DNA of 64,000 nt from Panax quinquefolius (Eukaryota > Streptophyta > Magnoliopsida > Apiales > Araliaceae), in NCBI GenBank assembly GCA_020205615.1, contig CM035170.1, forward strand, positions 28,739,568 through 28,803,567, read 5' to 3'. Position numbers and translations under genes: made by a program. Below, piece after piece: positions 47,216 through 58,728 of this stretch (position 1 is the stretch's first letter; every line of letters starts with the position of its first letter). Under the pieces are notes generated by a model. It was given only the letters and a program-made list of their open reading frames with translations. It was not told where the DNA came from and did no database searches.

Positions 47216-48690
47216 CACCGATGTCTCAAGATAGGCTTCTTCCAAAACCTTTTAACAAGACCTTCCTGATTGATTCTCGGAAGTTGGGACCAAGTCCAAA
47301 ATTGATATTTGTGGTGGAGCTTCCTTCAAGCTTAAAACCACCGAGGCTTCATTATGACCCACAGTGTGGAGAAATTTTTTAATCTTCTCTATGGGTATTT
47401 TCCCCTTTGATTTGGTGGCGGGGTTCATCACCGATGGGGAAGATACGGTGGATTTTCCTTCGATCTCGCGGCGAGTGGTATGTGAGGTGGATCCTTCACC
47501 TTCTCCATAATTCCATCGGAACCTCACGCAAAGCTAACAATAGGATATTGTGCTCGCATGGCAAGTTGATTGGCTCGGGAGCGGACACTTTCAAAGGATT
47601 GCTTCCTCCTTTGAGCTAAATTATCGGTGTTATAAGAACAGTATTAATCCCTTCACCTTCAATAGATATAACTGCTACCACACTTTTCCACTTAGTAGGG
47701 CCTGCATTCTCACTTGTTCGCTCGTAATACGTTGTCGATTTCCGCCAAGCGCAGACACCACCGCCGTCGATTAGATTTTGAATAAGGTGGCGAGTGCCCA
47801 AAGATTCTTACGTGTTGTGACCGCAAGATCGGGAATGGTATTGACATACTCCATCGAGTTGTACCATCCCGAACGGGGGTTGATTAGAGGTAGAAGGGAA
47901 CTGATCCTTCCTTCATTGATTAACATGTGAAGGATTTCCTCCATGGGTTGGCCCAAATAGGTGAATTCCCATTTGTTGGCGAAATCCCGACGTGCTTTGG
48001 CATTTGCTCTCTTCGTCACTTTGTCTTCCAGTATTTCATTTTTTGAAAGGGACGAGGGAATATTCATGATGATTGGTAGGAGATTGGCATGCTCCTGGCT
48101 GATTACTTACCGAGTCACTTAATGTTGATAAGTCACCAGTTCCGCCAATTGCTCAATTTGTTTGCAGAGGGCTTTCATCTTTCGTTCCATTGTGAACTTG
48201 AACTTAGCATAATCCCATCCGTCATCACCGCTCTTTGATGGTCCGGGGAGTCACAACAAGTTGGAACTCCGTCCCATCGCCTCCAATTAATCATGTTGAC
48301 CTCTTCTTCTTTGTGTTGAGGAAGAGGGTTATCTTGAACGTGAGGCTGATCGGGTTTGGTGACTACGATCTCTCCATTATCTATTAGGTCCTGGATCGTG
48401 TGTTTCAAGACCCAACAATCCTAAGTATCATGTCCAGGTGCCCCAGCATGATAAGCACATTTCCTAGCAACATTGAAACCCCCGTCCCATTAGGGTTGGT
48501 GGGTGGAAGAAGATGCGTAATTTTCTTACGTGTTGTCGAAAGATTAACAATGTTCTCGAGGGTATCCCCTAAGGTGTAAAACACTTTCGATGGCGTTTGA
48601 CTTCTCCACCTTTTGAGTACGGAGGGTTTGCGATTTGTCTTTGGAAAGGGAGTGTAGTTTCTCCTTTGAATGGGCATACTTTAAATCGCC
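47216..48690 (-). pseudogene. gag: Gag C-terminal region of B with two zinc-knuckle-like modules
   Basis: Two similar modules are read on the minus strand. The first (about 48600-48350) runs YTLGDTLENI, LLPPTNPNG, then CAYHAGAPGHDT-x-DC and KHTIQDLIDNGEI. The second (about 48000-47730) runs FTYLGQPMEEILHMLINEGR, LLPLINP, then CQYHSRSCGHNT and RHLIQNLIDGG. Each has the C-x2-H-x5-G-H layout found in Tat Gag. One module would be usual; two suggest an internal duplication. Nucleic-acid binding is inferred. Stops and shifts separate the pieces, and 47250-47530 links to the protease. Confidence 0.6.
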
Positions 48691-49681
48691 TTTTTGTCCT
48701 GTAGTATCGTGGAAACATCTTCCTCTTTCTTTTATGGACCCTCAGGGTTGTTCCCATAATTTCCAGATGGATGTGATCAAAGAATGACTTTGAGTGTGGC
48801 TAGGTCTTGAATTTTTCCTGACTTCAACCCTATTTCAACCATCTCCCCGTGTTTAACTATTTTAGAAAATGGTTTGCCGATGCTGGCTAAAACTCTCTCA
48901 TAGAAGGGAGCTTCTTGTATGTCTATGAATGTCATGACCATTTCGATTCTCACAATGGCAGACTAACTTGGGCGTACCAAAGGCTCCACCTTTGGGCATA
49001 CTCTCTGAAAGACTCATTAGACTATTTTTTGATCTTGGTAATTTGATATCGATCGGGAGCCTTCTGAGTTTGAAAACTGTATTGAGTGAGGAAGGCATGT
49101 GCTAGCTCTTCCCAACTATGAATTTTGGAGTTGTCTAATCTTGTGTACCACGAACGGGCTTCTCCAGTTAGACTCTTTTGGAATAATTGCATTCTGAGTT
49201 TTTCATCCTCTGCATAGGATCCTAGTTCTCCAATAAAGACTTTTAAATGTGTATAAGGATCCCCTAACCCGTCATATTTTTCAAAGTCAGGAGTTTTAAA
49301 TTTTTCTGGATAGTGAACACTAGGAAAAATACATAGATCAACATATGAAACACTCCCGTGTGTTCCAATTCCTTTGATAGCGCGAAGGGTCTCTTCCATT
49401 TGGAGGACTTTCTTTTTGATGTCACCATTGTCTGGATCTCCAGTGGAATGGGCAACATCGTGCATTTTGTTGGTCGTATCCAATTGTGGCTCGTATGGTA
49501 ATGACCAAATTCCTCCTTGTGTGGAGGGCTCGGTATGTCTGGTATTTTCGACCTTGTGTGGTAGATCGTGTAATTTTTTAATAGAATGTACCAAATCAGT
49601 AATCTATTTGCTTAATCCGTCGAACTCTTTGTGAGAAACTGGATTAAGTTCAATCTGGTCGGATGACAACATGATTGACAT
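48691..49681 (-). pseudogene. gag: Gag capsid region of element B
   Basis: Start ATG at 49681 (MSIMLSSDQIEL) or in-frame 49672; a stop at about 49603 precedes the 190-codon frame 49594-49022. That frame has the retrotransposon Gag core: FKTPDFEKYDGLGDPYTHLK, MQLFQKSLTGEARSWYTRLD and SWEELAHAFLTQY. After a stop at 49022, SNESFREYAQRW continues in the same frame, then it decays to 48691. Gag would build the particle and bind RNA. Confidence 0.82.
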
Positions 49682-50420
49682 GAGGCTCGCATTGCCTTTT
49701 GGACTTTATTGGGTAGTAGGTCCGATTGATTCCTATGAAAAGACCGGCATAGTTTAGTCCTTAGGGAAGGTGTATAATGACATGCTATGTGATGTGTCCA
49801 TTTTAGGAATTTTATCCTCGCAAAACGGTGTGTCACTGCTCAGAGCATGTATGTGGACATATTGCTTCATATTTCTCATTACGTGGAGATAGATATGGAA
49901 TGAAATTACAAGTAATTGTGTTTACAAGTAATTAAAATGAGGGCATGAAGAGACTTTCCTTCGTTTTGGGTTTATCAGAGGCTGACCTATCTTAGGTTAC
50001 TCTCACAGCTTTTTGGCATGAAGGTTCTCAAATCATCATAATCTACTAGACGGGAAGTTAATCCGGTCTTTCAACTGGAGCCAATTTGGGTGGTGCCTTT
50101 CCTGAGCCTCGGAGAATTAGTCTTCTCACGAGTCCAGTAATCAAACACCAATGGGATAGCCTCCTGGTGGACGGACCACACAACATTCATTCACATATAT
50201 CGCGTCTCACCGTATGAAATGATGACATGTGCGAAGCACTAATATCATAAGCAGTTTATAGTGTGAAGCACTAACATCACACGCAGATATGATGCGAAGC
50301 ACTAAGCTCAAACAAGACATGCATTCGTACACATTCATCCAATGTAAATGCAACATCCACACACAAGCAGATAACAGTTTTGAAAAGATTGTAGTAGCGG
50401 CTTAAGTCCTCTTACTGGAG
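49682..50420 (-). other. Untranslated leader of element B
   Basis: Between PBS and gag start on the minus strand. No open frame. At 50225-50315 GATGCGAAGCACTAATATCA-type segments recur three times at about 35-50 nt. Confidence 0.65.
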
Positions 50421-50442
50421 GTTCCCCAGTAGAGTCGCCACC
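50421..50442 (-). other. Primer binding site of element B
   Basis: The minus strand reads TGGCGACTCTACTGGGGAA directly after the 5' LTR, a PBS type common in plant Tat/Ogre elements. Confidence 0.8.
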
Positions 50443-51493
50443 TATCGACGTCGAGATTTTTGGATGTCCCTTTCCATTACTTGTTCTTTGGTGTTCTCAT
50501 TTTAGGTGAGATTTGTTTGAAAAAAACAAGTGAAAAAGGTCCGACATGTATAATATCGACGATGGGACTGTTAAGAGTTGTCAGTTGGTTTTTTAAATGG
50601 TTGTACCAACACAACCGAGAAAAGGTTTGCACATTGACCCAGTGATGTGACATTGATATACGGGTCGGCGAAACCGAGATTCATTTAGGGTCCGGGGACT
50701 TGCTTATGCGGGGGGAAGGTGTTAGGCACCCCCCAACATCCGTGTTACCATGGTTACCGCCTCTTTTCAAGAAACTATTATCTAAGTGTGTGTGTGTGTG
50801 TGTGGGGGTCAATGTGTTGTTATATGAAAGTTGTGCGAGGCCTCTTTCGAACCTATATACACAGGATTTGAATTTATGTAAAAATTCAGTTTTTAGCAAG
50901 ATATGGCAATGATGTTTTATAAAAGAGGTTTTTCAAACCCTGCTGCTCAATAGGAATTAAGACCTTTTACACTCCCATTTTTATTAAGTGATCGGCTTGA
51001 TTGATTTTATTTGACGAATGCGAAGCATTCGTACAAAAATAATATATATAAAAAAATAATGCCGACTTCCTCGTGGGTATGGAAACCATCTAAGGAAATA
51101 CAGACATCGCAAAATAATTTACAAGCTGCTTACAACTGAAAATGTCCATCACGGGAACCGAATCTAGATCCAATGAGATGAATCTGTGATCACATGATTC
51201 CTAAAGCATGTAATATTGCAATTTGTATAAAAGCAATAAGCGGTATATATATAAAAGCGGTAAATATATATATACGCCAGATCACCAACCACGAAGCACC
51301 TCCATGGGGATCGTAAATATAAATAAAGTCAGAGATACGGCCAACCACCACGAAGGAAACTCAAAGTGTAGGCGTAATGTAAATAAAGTCAGAATACGGC
51401 CAATCGCCACGAAGTAAACTCTAAGCGTGACGAAATGTAAAGAAAGTTGTAAAAACTATCAAGCGCCACGAAGAGAACTCTCAGTGCAGATAA

Positions 51494-51529
<36 letters not shown>

Positions 51530-51530
51530 A

Positions 51531-51685
51531 AAGCAATAAACGCATTCGAATGTAAAATCTGTGCTCATCGAACATAGTTCGACCACGCTCATATATATAA
51601 GTATATATATATAAAAGCGAGTAAACGCACTGCATCAAAGTTTAGGCTCATCGAACAAAGTCCGACACACAATTGATATATATAA

Positions 51686-51720
<35 letters not shown>

Positions 51721-51870
51721 GCAATAAACGCATCGCATCAAGTTCAGGCTCATCGAACAAAGTCCGATGACAATTAATATATATAAGTATATATATATAT
51801 ATATATATATAAAGCAATGGCGCTCGATCAAGTTCAGGCTCAATCGAGGCATAACTTTCGATAATGTTAG
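51531..51870. repeat. Tandem repeat of about 85-100 bp in 5' LTR of B
   Basis: Four units equivalent to 22829-23160, with longer TA spacers (for example 51688-51716 and 51788-51811). Confidence 0.85.
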
Positions 51871-51909
51871 TCAATATATATAAAAATATATATAATATAT
51901 ATATATATA

Positions 51910-51914
51910 TATAC
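51910..51914. repeat. Target-site duplication of element C, left copy (TATAC)
   Basis: TATAC before TGTGACACACCC; the second copy is at 61540-61544 directly after TGGTCTTACA. Confidence 0.92.
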
Positions 51915-54765
51915 TGTGACACACCCAAAATAGGTATACACAACACCCATTCCGAAGTCGCCAAATACATGGTACAAGAAGCAAACTACAACTTCAATAA
52001 TACAAATGTCGTGTGAAATACAAAATATATATCGTGAGTTTAAATATAATATTGTCTTCTAGACAATATCCACACGCAAATAAATCCCCATCATAATTAT
52101 TGATTCATTATTTTACAAAATGGTGAGGACTACTAAACAACTCTCTCTAACCTTCATTCCATACCCCAGACTAAGTACTTCGCTACACATTCTCGCCTCC
52201 CGAGAAGAAAAATGGAACAACAAGGAAAAGGGTGAGCTCAACTAGCCCAAGAAAAGAATATTATGACTAAGATAATATACAACAAATTATCGTTAGTCTT
52301 CAACAGGAAAAAAATCGATAGAATACAATAGTATAACAAGTTTCGGATCAATATTCGCAGCGGAAATAATAATTCATAAGAGTTACGTAGAGAATGAAAT
52401 CTACTATAATCTATGAATTTAATACCCATCATCAATATTTTATCCTCAGAACATCAATCAATATGCATCTGAATCAAATATTCATCTTTGCACTACAGTG
52501 CCAAAGATATTCATCACTTAGTCATGTTCATTTAAACACTGCTCATCTTTGCACTACAAAGCCAAAGATATTAATCAATCTGGCCATGTTCATCTCAACA
52601 CTGCTCATCTTTGCACTACGTGCCAAAGATATTGTTCAGAAATCATTCATCTTTGCACTACATGTGCCAAAGATATTCAATAATATCATCATTTAAGACC
52701 GAGGATGATGACAAATATTTTTAAGAAACGAATCCAAAGGAAACAAAATGACAAGGATTAAGGATTAAGGATTCGTACTTGGTTTTATCCACGCCCAAAA
52801 AATACCTCAAAAATAATCATAGTGGTGTAAAATTCAAGAATGATCAAAACATGGATACAATCGAGTTAGTATCCGTAATAGATGTTTTGACGAAAAGAAG
52901 AAATTTTATTTTTCTATTGAATAAGACTCAGATATCGTGAATAGTGCCAGATATCGTGAATAAAGGTCAGTATCGTGAATAGTAACTCTCACACACCAAA
53001 AGATAGAAATTCCACAAAAACATCTTCACGCTTACGTTTAATAGTACTCGTGAATAGTAACTCGTGAATAAGAACTCGTGAATAAGAACTCGTGAATAGT
53101 AACTCATGAATAAGAACCCATGAATAGTAACCCCCGATATGAAAAAGTTCCAAATTTGATAAAACTTCGTGATCAACATTTCAAAGATAATGATATTGAA
53201 GAAATAATATCATTACTTAAAAAAATAATATCCCTTACCTCGAAAGATCAAGATTTCTAAATTTGAAACACCTTGATATAAAGCTATGACTTGGACTTGC
53301 ACCGTAGTATAGCAATACTCAAAGTATACTCAAAATACTCACAAGAATACGCTTTCGATAATATAGAGAGAGAAAACTTCGCTTACGTGTGATTTTCAAT
53401 TCTAACCTAAGCACCCTATTTATAGAAATTGCTTAGAACACCAAAGCGTAAAATTTAATAAATTAATAATATAATTATATTATTTTCTACACATGTCTAG
53501 AATCTGATTTCAGCCATCAAACACATGCCACCTTCTAGAAAAAATAAGAAAAAATGTTTTTCTAATTTTAAATATTTTAAACTTCCAAAATCAATTATTT
53601 GAACTTCGTAACTTCAATAATTCATAATAAATAGCCCTTTCATCAAAAAAATTCGAATCTCGAGAGTTTTTATAGGAAATTCAATTCTCTACAACTTTAC
53701 AGAAGAAAGTTTTTCCAAATTCCAATCAAAATTGACCGAAATCCACAAACGGGCAATTTTACAAAGCTATAATCAAATTTCACCAATAAATGGGGTCCAA
53801 TTTACATGTTTAACATGTTTTAAACATTTATTGCAACAAAAATACTCTTCCTCCTCATATACTCATATATCCCACATTCATTGTAAAAATATCACCAGTT
53901 AATATATTATTAAAATAATATATTTAAATGAATTATTTTATCGTAAAAAGATAAAATATTAATTTTCAACAATTGTCATTTTAAAATTTTCTCCATCTAT
54001 ATCCACATAAAATCAATATTTTCCTCATCATATAAATCAATAATTAATTATTCACAAATAATATTACGTAATCACAATATTGACAACCAGTGCGCTCCTC
54101 AGAAAGAGGGGCTTCCAATAAGAATTTCTTCATCGCGCAAGCAATTAGGTGACCAAACCTCTCCTTAGATGTAACTTTCTAGACATTGCCAATAATGTTA
54201 TCTAATAATATTATTCAGATAATATGAATTATTGCTTCGATAATGAAAGATACTTTGTAATGACAATTATCAAAACAACAAAGAATATAAAATATCAACG
54301 CAAAGAATTATTAACTCAATAAAATATCGAATAAGAATTATCGTAACCATTATTGTAGTAGCCTTCACGTAAGAATCAATAATTGGTGCAATACTGCAAA
54401 GCTCTTTGTCAACAACGCGTATTAGTGTGTTTTAACCACCGGGTATTCCAACAATGATAATCTGTAATAACTACGCCTGTTATTTAAAAACAACTTATAT
54501 TTGTTGTTTTCTTCATCCAATCGCTTTTCACATGGGGCCCACACATGGTCATACTGTCATGCATTTAATATTCTGACAAAGCATTTAATATTCCACAACC
54601 AAACGAATATTCCCCACAACAATGAATATTTTATAACCACTTGCTTATTTTGAAATATTTGCATATTTAACCCTTAACTATCCACATTAATCAAATCAAC
54701 CCTTACTATTTCAAAATAATAAATAAAGGAAATTCCTTTTATTTAAAAAAATTTGGGGTCTTACA
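51915..54765 (-). repeat. 3' LTR of element C (left copy)
   Basis: 2851 bp. Stem-loop minisatellite at about 52480-52680, GTGAATAGT array at about 52915-53135, CCCTTACCTCG (donor-like on the element strand) near 53232-53242, and TATA box complement at 53416-53424. Confidence 0.92.
53416..53424 (-). promoter_or_regulatory. LTR TATA box, C 3' LTR
   Basis: CTATTTATA on the plus strand, in the family context CACCCTATTTATAGAAA. Confidence 0.65.
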
Positions 54766-54778
54766 ACCTCCCTCCTTA
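54766..54778 (-). other. Polypurine tract of element C
   Basis: The element strand reads AAGGAGGGAGGTTG into the 3' LTR start TAAGACCCC. Confidence 0.8.
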
Positions 54779-56110
54779 TGAAATTTCGTCCTCAAAATTG
54801 ACGTATCGCACTCGGTGTTTGAAAAGGTGAGGATACCTCGCTTTCATTTCCGCTTTCCAACTCCTGTGTCATTTCCTCTATAGCATGATTCCTCCACAAA
54901 ACTTTAACTTGTGGTATGACCTTTCTTGCGTAGGACATGCTCCTTCCTATCCAAAATCTTGACAGTACCTCCTCATACGTTAAGTCTTCAAATTTATCTC
55001 GTCCGGCTTCTAACTCAATAACGCGGTTCGGGTCTTTCACATATTTACGAAAGTACGAGATATGTGAAACACATTATAAACACGAGACATACTTTGAGGT
55101 AACGCAAGTCTATAGGCTACATTTCCTACTCGGTCAAGAATTTGAAATGGACCAATAAATCATGGATTGAGCTTTCCTCTCTTCCCAAATCTTGTAACAC
55201 CCTTCCATGGAGCAACTCGCAACAATACATGATCCCCTACATTAAATTCCACGTCCTTTCAATGAAGATCCGCATAACTCTTTTGTCGATCTTGTCTTGC
55301 TTTTATATATCGTTGTCGAATCATTAGTCATAATGTGACTAACTTCTCGGGTCCCAACAATGTTGCTTCACCCACCTCATCCCAACATATCGAGAACGAC
55401 ATTTTGTCCATATAATGCTTTGAATGGAACCATGCCTATATTTGTTTAATAACTATTGTTGTATGAGAATTCCACCAATGGCAAGTACTTATCCCAACTT
55501 CCTTTGAAATCTAGGACACAGAGTTTTAATATATCTTCAAGAGTTTGAGTAGTCCTTTCGATTGCCCATCCGCTTGAGGATGGTATGCCAAACTAAATCG
55601 TAAATTGCGTCTATAGCTTTCTAACCCAAAATCATGAAGTGAATCTTGGGTCACGATCTAAAACTATGGATACTTGGCATGCCATGCAATCTCACAATCG
55701 CATTTACGTACATACGAGAAAGAGACGCTCAAGGAATAAGTCCCTCGATATCGGTAAAGAAATGAGCGTACTTGGTTAATCTAATAACCCAAATAGCATT
55801 GATGCCTTGAGAAACCGTAGGAAGACCCGTAACGAAATCCATAGTAATGTGTTCCCACTTCCATTCCGGAATCTCAAGTGGTTGCAAATGGACCCTTAGG
55901 TACAAGATGCTCCGCCTTTACACGCTGCGAGTTAAACACATCGAGATAAACTTTGCAATCTCTCTCTTCATATTGTTCCACCAAAATGTATGTCAAGATC
56001 ACGATACATTTTAGTACTTCGAGATGGATTGCAAATGGCGATTGTGTGCCTCCATCATAATCTTGTACTTCAAATCGTGAGTCGTTAGGAACACAAAGTC
56101 TAGAGTGGAC
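54779..56110 (-). pseudogene. Integrase and chromodomain-like tail of element C
   Basis: From right to left on the minus strand: a zinc-domain end with FWWNNM-like and CLTC-like residues (about 55990-55930), [23 protein letters not shown] core start (about 55890-55830), a DRDPRF-like area near 55660, YHPQADG-like residues near 55570, and the C-terminal part with LGKRGKLNP- and FQILDR-like residues near 55190-55130. The final frame 55040-54792 has IELEAGRDKFEDLTYEEVL and VIPQVKVLWRNHAIEEMT, the chromodomain-like tail seen better here than in A. Numerous frameshifts. Confidence 0.72.
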
Positions 56111-56524
56111 TCAAGTATTCCTTCTTCATCAATTCTCGCTCCTAATAGCTCCTTCTTGTACTTTCTTCTTCATACGCATCACCCGAGCCTGCGGCTCGAG
56201 CAATCTTAACTTTTTCTATTAAAGTTGGCTCTCTATCGCGATACTTGACATCATCGCACTCGCGTTCCGCATATGATCTTCTACTCATCGCGTCGCCTAC
56301 CACGCTCGCTTTTCCAGATGGCATGATCGTAACATGTCTTTGAAATGAGTCTCCTCTTGAGTTCTTCAAGCTCTTCCCACATTCCTCGCTCCATTCGAAT
56401 TTTGTATCTCTACGAGTCACCAAAGTTAATGGAATAGCGATTCGAGAATATCCTTCAACGAATCTCCGATAATAACCAACTAAGCCTAGAAAGCTACGTA
56501 TTTCGATTCTCGACTTAGGTTGCT
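56111..56524 (-). pseudogene. RT connection and RNase H fragment of element C
   Basis: The minus-strand frame 56423-56142 reads VTRRDTKFEWSEECGKSLK, matching A around 8250-8330, then MPSGKAS and AMSRRSYAERECDDVKY, matching A 8345-8360 joined to 8705-8760. About 0.35 kb of the RNase H middle is therefore missing as well. Confidence 0.65.
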
Positions 56525-56700
56525 CTCAACTCGCGTGACTCATATCCCAATCTTGGATAAGACGTCACAATGACACCTATCGCTTTACTATCGTATTTAA
56601 TATGACGTCCCCTACAGAGAGTTCGCTTAGGTGAATTCCACAAAGGAAGTCACAAGATAAAGGCTCAGTACCAAATTTATAGTTGAATTTTTAACTCCTC
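56525..56700 (-). other. Deletion junction with filler in element C pol
   Basis: Between RNase H remnants and the RT start. A lacks this sequence, and the RT palm (A 7520-8125) is missing. It contains GATAAGACGTCACAATGACA (56558-56577), identical to a segment in the D LTRs (for example 35469-35488). Confidence 0.6.
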
Positions 56701-57356
56701 AAGTTCAATAGAGCCATTCGATATGAGATTTTAGAAATGAGTTTTGTACCGGGTTCAAAGTCGATACAAAATTTAATATCGTGCTTTGGGAGTAAGCCAA
56801 GAAATTCTTCAGAAATACGCCGAGAAAATCAATAACAACAGGAATATTATTCAAATCTGACGTGTCTTTATTCAAATCCATAACATGGACTAAGAAAATT
56901 TGACATCCGTAATAAACGAATGACTTCATGGCTTGATATGAAAATGTTTGACTACAATGGTTTGATTGCTTGAATTCAATAACAAAAGTTGCTTAGGAAT
57001 ATGAAAACTAACAACCTTACGAAAAATAATCAATTTCGCATGATGAGTAGTTAACCTTAAAATCACATCAAAAGCAAATATCTCTATAGAAATAAGGTTA
57101 ACAGGTAATGTGATAGTGCCAACCTGAATCAAGCAAGATTTATAAACAGTGGATGTGATGAAAGTTTCTCCTAACGGAGTTTCCACAGATAGGTCAAAGT
57201 CTAATTTCTCCGGAGTCAAGTTTAAACGTTGAGCGCAAGTAAGAGAGATAAAAGAATGGGTAGAACCAATATCTAGTAAGGTATATACTTCGCAAGAATT
57301 TATAATTAACTAACCCGTGCTAACTTCGTCGTTTCCTCGCATTTTTTTGACCGGTC
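56701..57356 (-). pseudogene. Protease and RT start of element C
   Basis: The frame 57219-56926 has LDFDLSVETPLGETFITS, as in A 7015-7065. Upstream the active site reads LLDIGSTHSFIS, where DTG has become DIG (57265-57273). Then VSFHIPKQ-like residues and the frame 56929-56705 (GCQIFLVHVMDLNKD, VIDFLGVFLKNFL) reach the N-terminal edge of RT, after which the sequence deletes. Confidence 0.75.
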
Positions 57357-58574
57357 ACGACAAACGCCTCCTCCAAGAACCGCTTGACTTTGACTTTTCT
57401 CGGGACATCCTTTTGAGTCACCATTCCCATTGGATCTGGTTTCGATATCGCATAATCTCGAGCGATATGTCCTTCTTTTCCACAATTATAGCATACCTTA
57501 AACTGCTAGGGCAAGTGATGATATGTCCCTCTTCCCGCATTTGTAACATACGACCGGTGGTCGCTTCTCCTCCCTTAAAACTAGTTGCTATCAAGCGCCG
57601 ACGCCTTCACATGGTCGTTGTTGAATCTCCTCTTTTTAAAAATCTCCTCCCGACTCGCTTCTTCTATTTTCATGGCCACGATTACCACCGTAGTGGTTAC
57701 CGCCTTTGTCTCGTATTCTTCTTTCTCCGCCGGTTATCGTTATTCGATGATCGCTATCTTCTTGATGATCCTAGTTATGGTCCCTCGGTTGAACGTACTC
57801 GTTATCTCGCCTAACAACCGAGCCCTCGCTGACAACATCCGAATAGAGAGAAAATTTATGAGAAATGAGATATCGACGTATGTCGGGTTTCAAACCTCTC
57901 GTAAACATCCGCGTCATACGCTCCTCATTCTCCACCAAATGAGGTGCAAACTGGATAACTCCGCCGAACTTCGCCTCGTCTTCGGGACACCGCCATGTTA
58001 TTCTCGCTTCTAGTCTAATAAACTCCACTTCCTTCATATATGACGAATACTTTCGTGGAAGTACTTGTCATTGAATCTGCTTCAAACGCTCCCACGACAT
58101 GATGAGTGCAATTTGGATGGGTACGCTTCACGATTCCCACCAAGAATCTGCCTTCGCCACGGAACATAAAGGAGGCGAATGGAACTTTCTGTTCCTCCGT
58201 GCATCCCAAGACATCGAATATCTTGGTAATTTGTTTGACCCACGCCTCCGCTTTAATCGGATCCGCTTTCCCTGCACTCAGTGGTCCCAACTCTTTGAAT
58301 CGCTTGGTCGTGACCACCCGTGAATTGCTATCATTTCCTCCTCAGATTTTGAACACGAGTCTCCTCGCCCGATTTTGCATGAACCGCAAAAAGCTTCTAA
58401 ACATCCCTCGCTCATCATCTCGCTTTCAAAGGTGTTGTTCACAGGAGGAACATTACCACTGTGTTGACGTTCTCCTCGTTGGTGAGTACAGCATCTCCAC
58501 TGTCCTCATTTGCTCCATCATTAATATTCTCAATCAACATTCTCAAATACATCGCTATAAAATAAGGGTTAATT
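57357..58574 (-). pseudogene. gag: gag of element C with two tandem zinc knuckles
   Basis: Minus-strand start near 58574 (ENINDGANEDSG). The frame 58317-58015 gives MVTTKRFKELGP, AEAWVKQITKIFDVLGCTEE and VPFASFMFRGE; the frame 58037-57771 gives MKEVEFIRLEA, APHLVENEERMTRMFTRGL and RRYLISHKFSLYSD. Knuckles lie at about 57552-57510 (CYKCGKRGHII) and 57495-57452 (CYNCGKEGHIA). The frame changes at least four times. Confidence 0.78.
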
Positions 58575-58714
58575 AAGGAAATTAATATATCACATAATAT
58601 CCCTATATATCGACCAACTAACAAATAAGCTTAGGTAGGACACACTAGCGAAGGATTTACTCGCCTCTCCCTCCTAGTTTTATTCCCCGATCTCCGCCAG
58701 AGATCATATCCCTA

Positions 58715-58728
58715 AGCTCGATACCAAT
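58715..58728 (-). other. Primer binding site of element C
   Basis: AGCTCGATACCAAT, the complement of the A PBS, directly before the 5' LTR. Confidence 0.85.

Larger units (their letters stand above)
50443..51914 (-). repeat. 5' LTR of element B, PBS-proximal part
   Basis: Matches 21721-23215 of the other LTR, including the (GT)n run, tandem repeat and TA tracts. The terminal dinucleotide is TA here in place of TG (50443-50444). Interrupted at 51914 by C. Confidence 0.92.
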
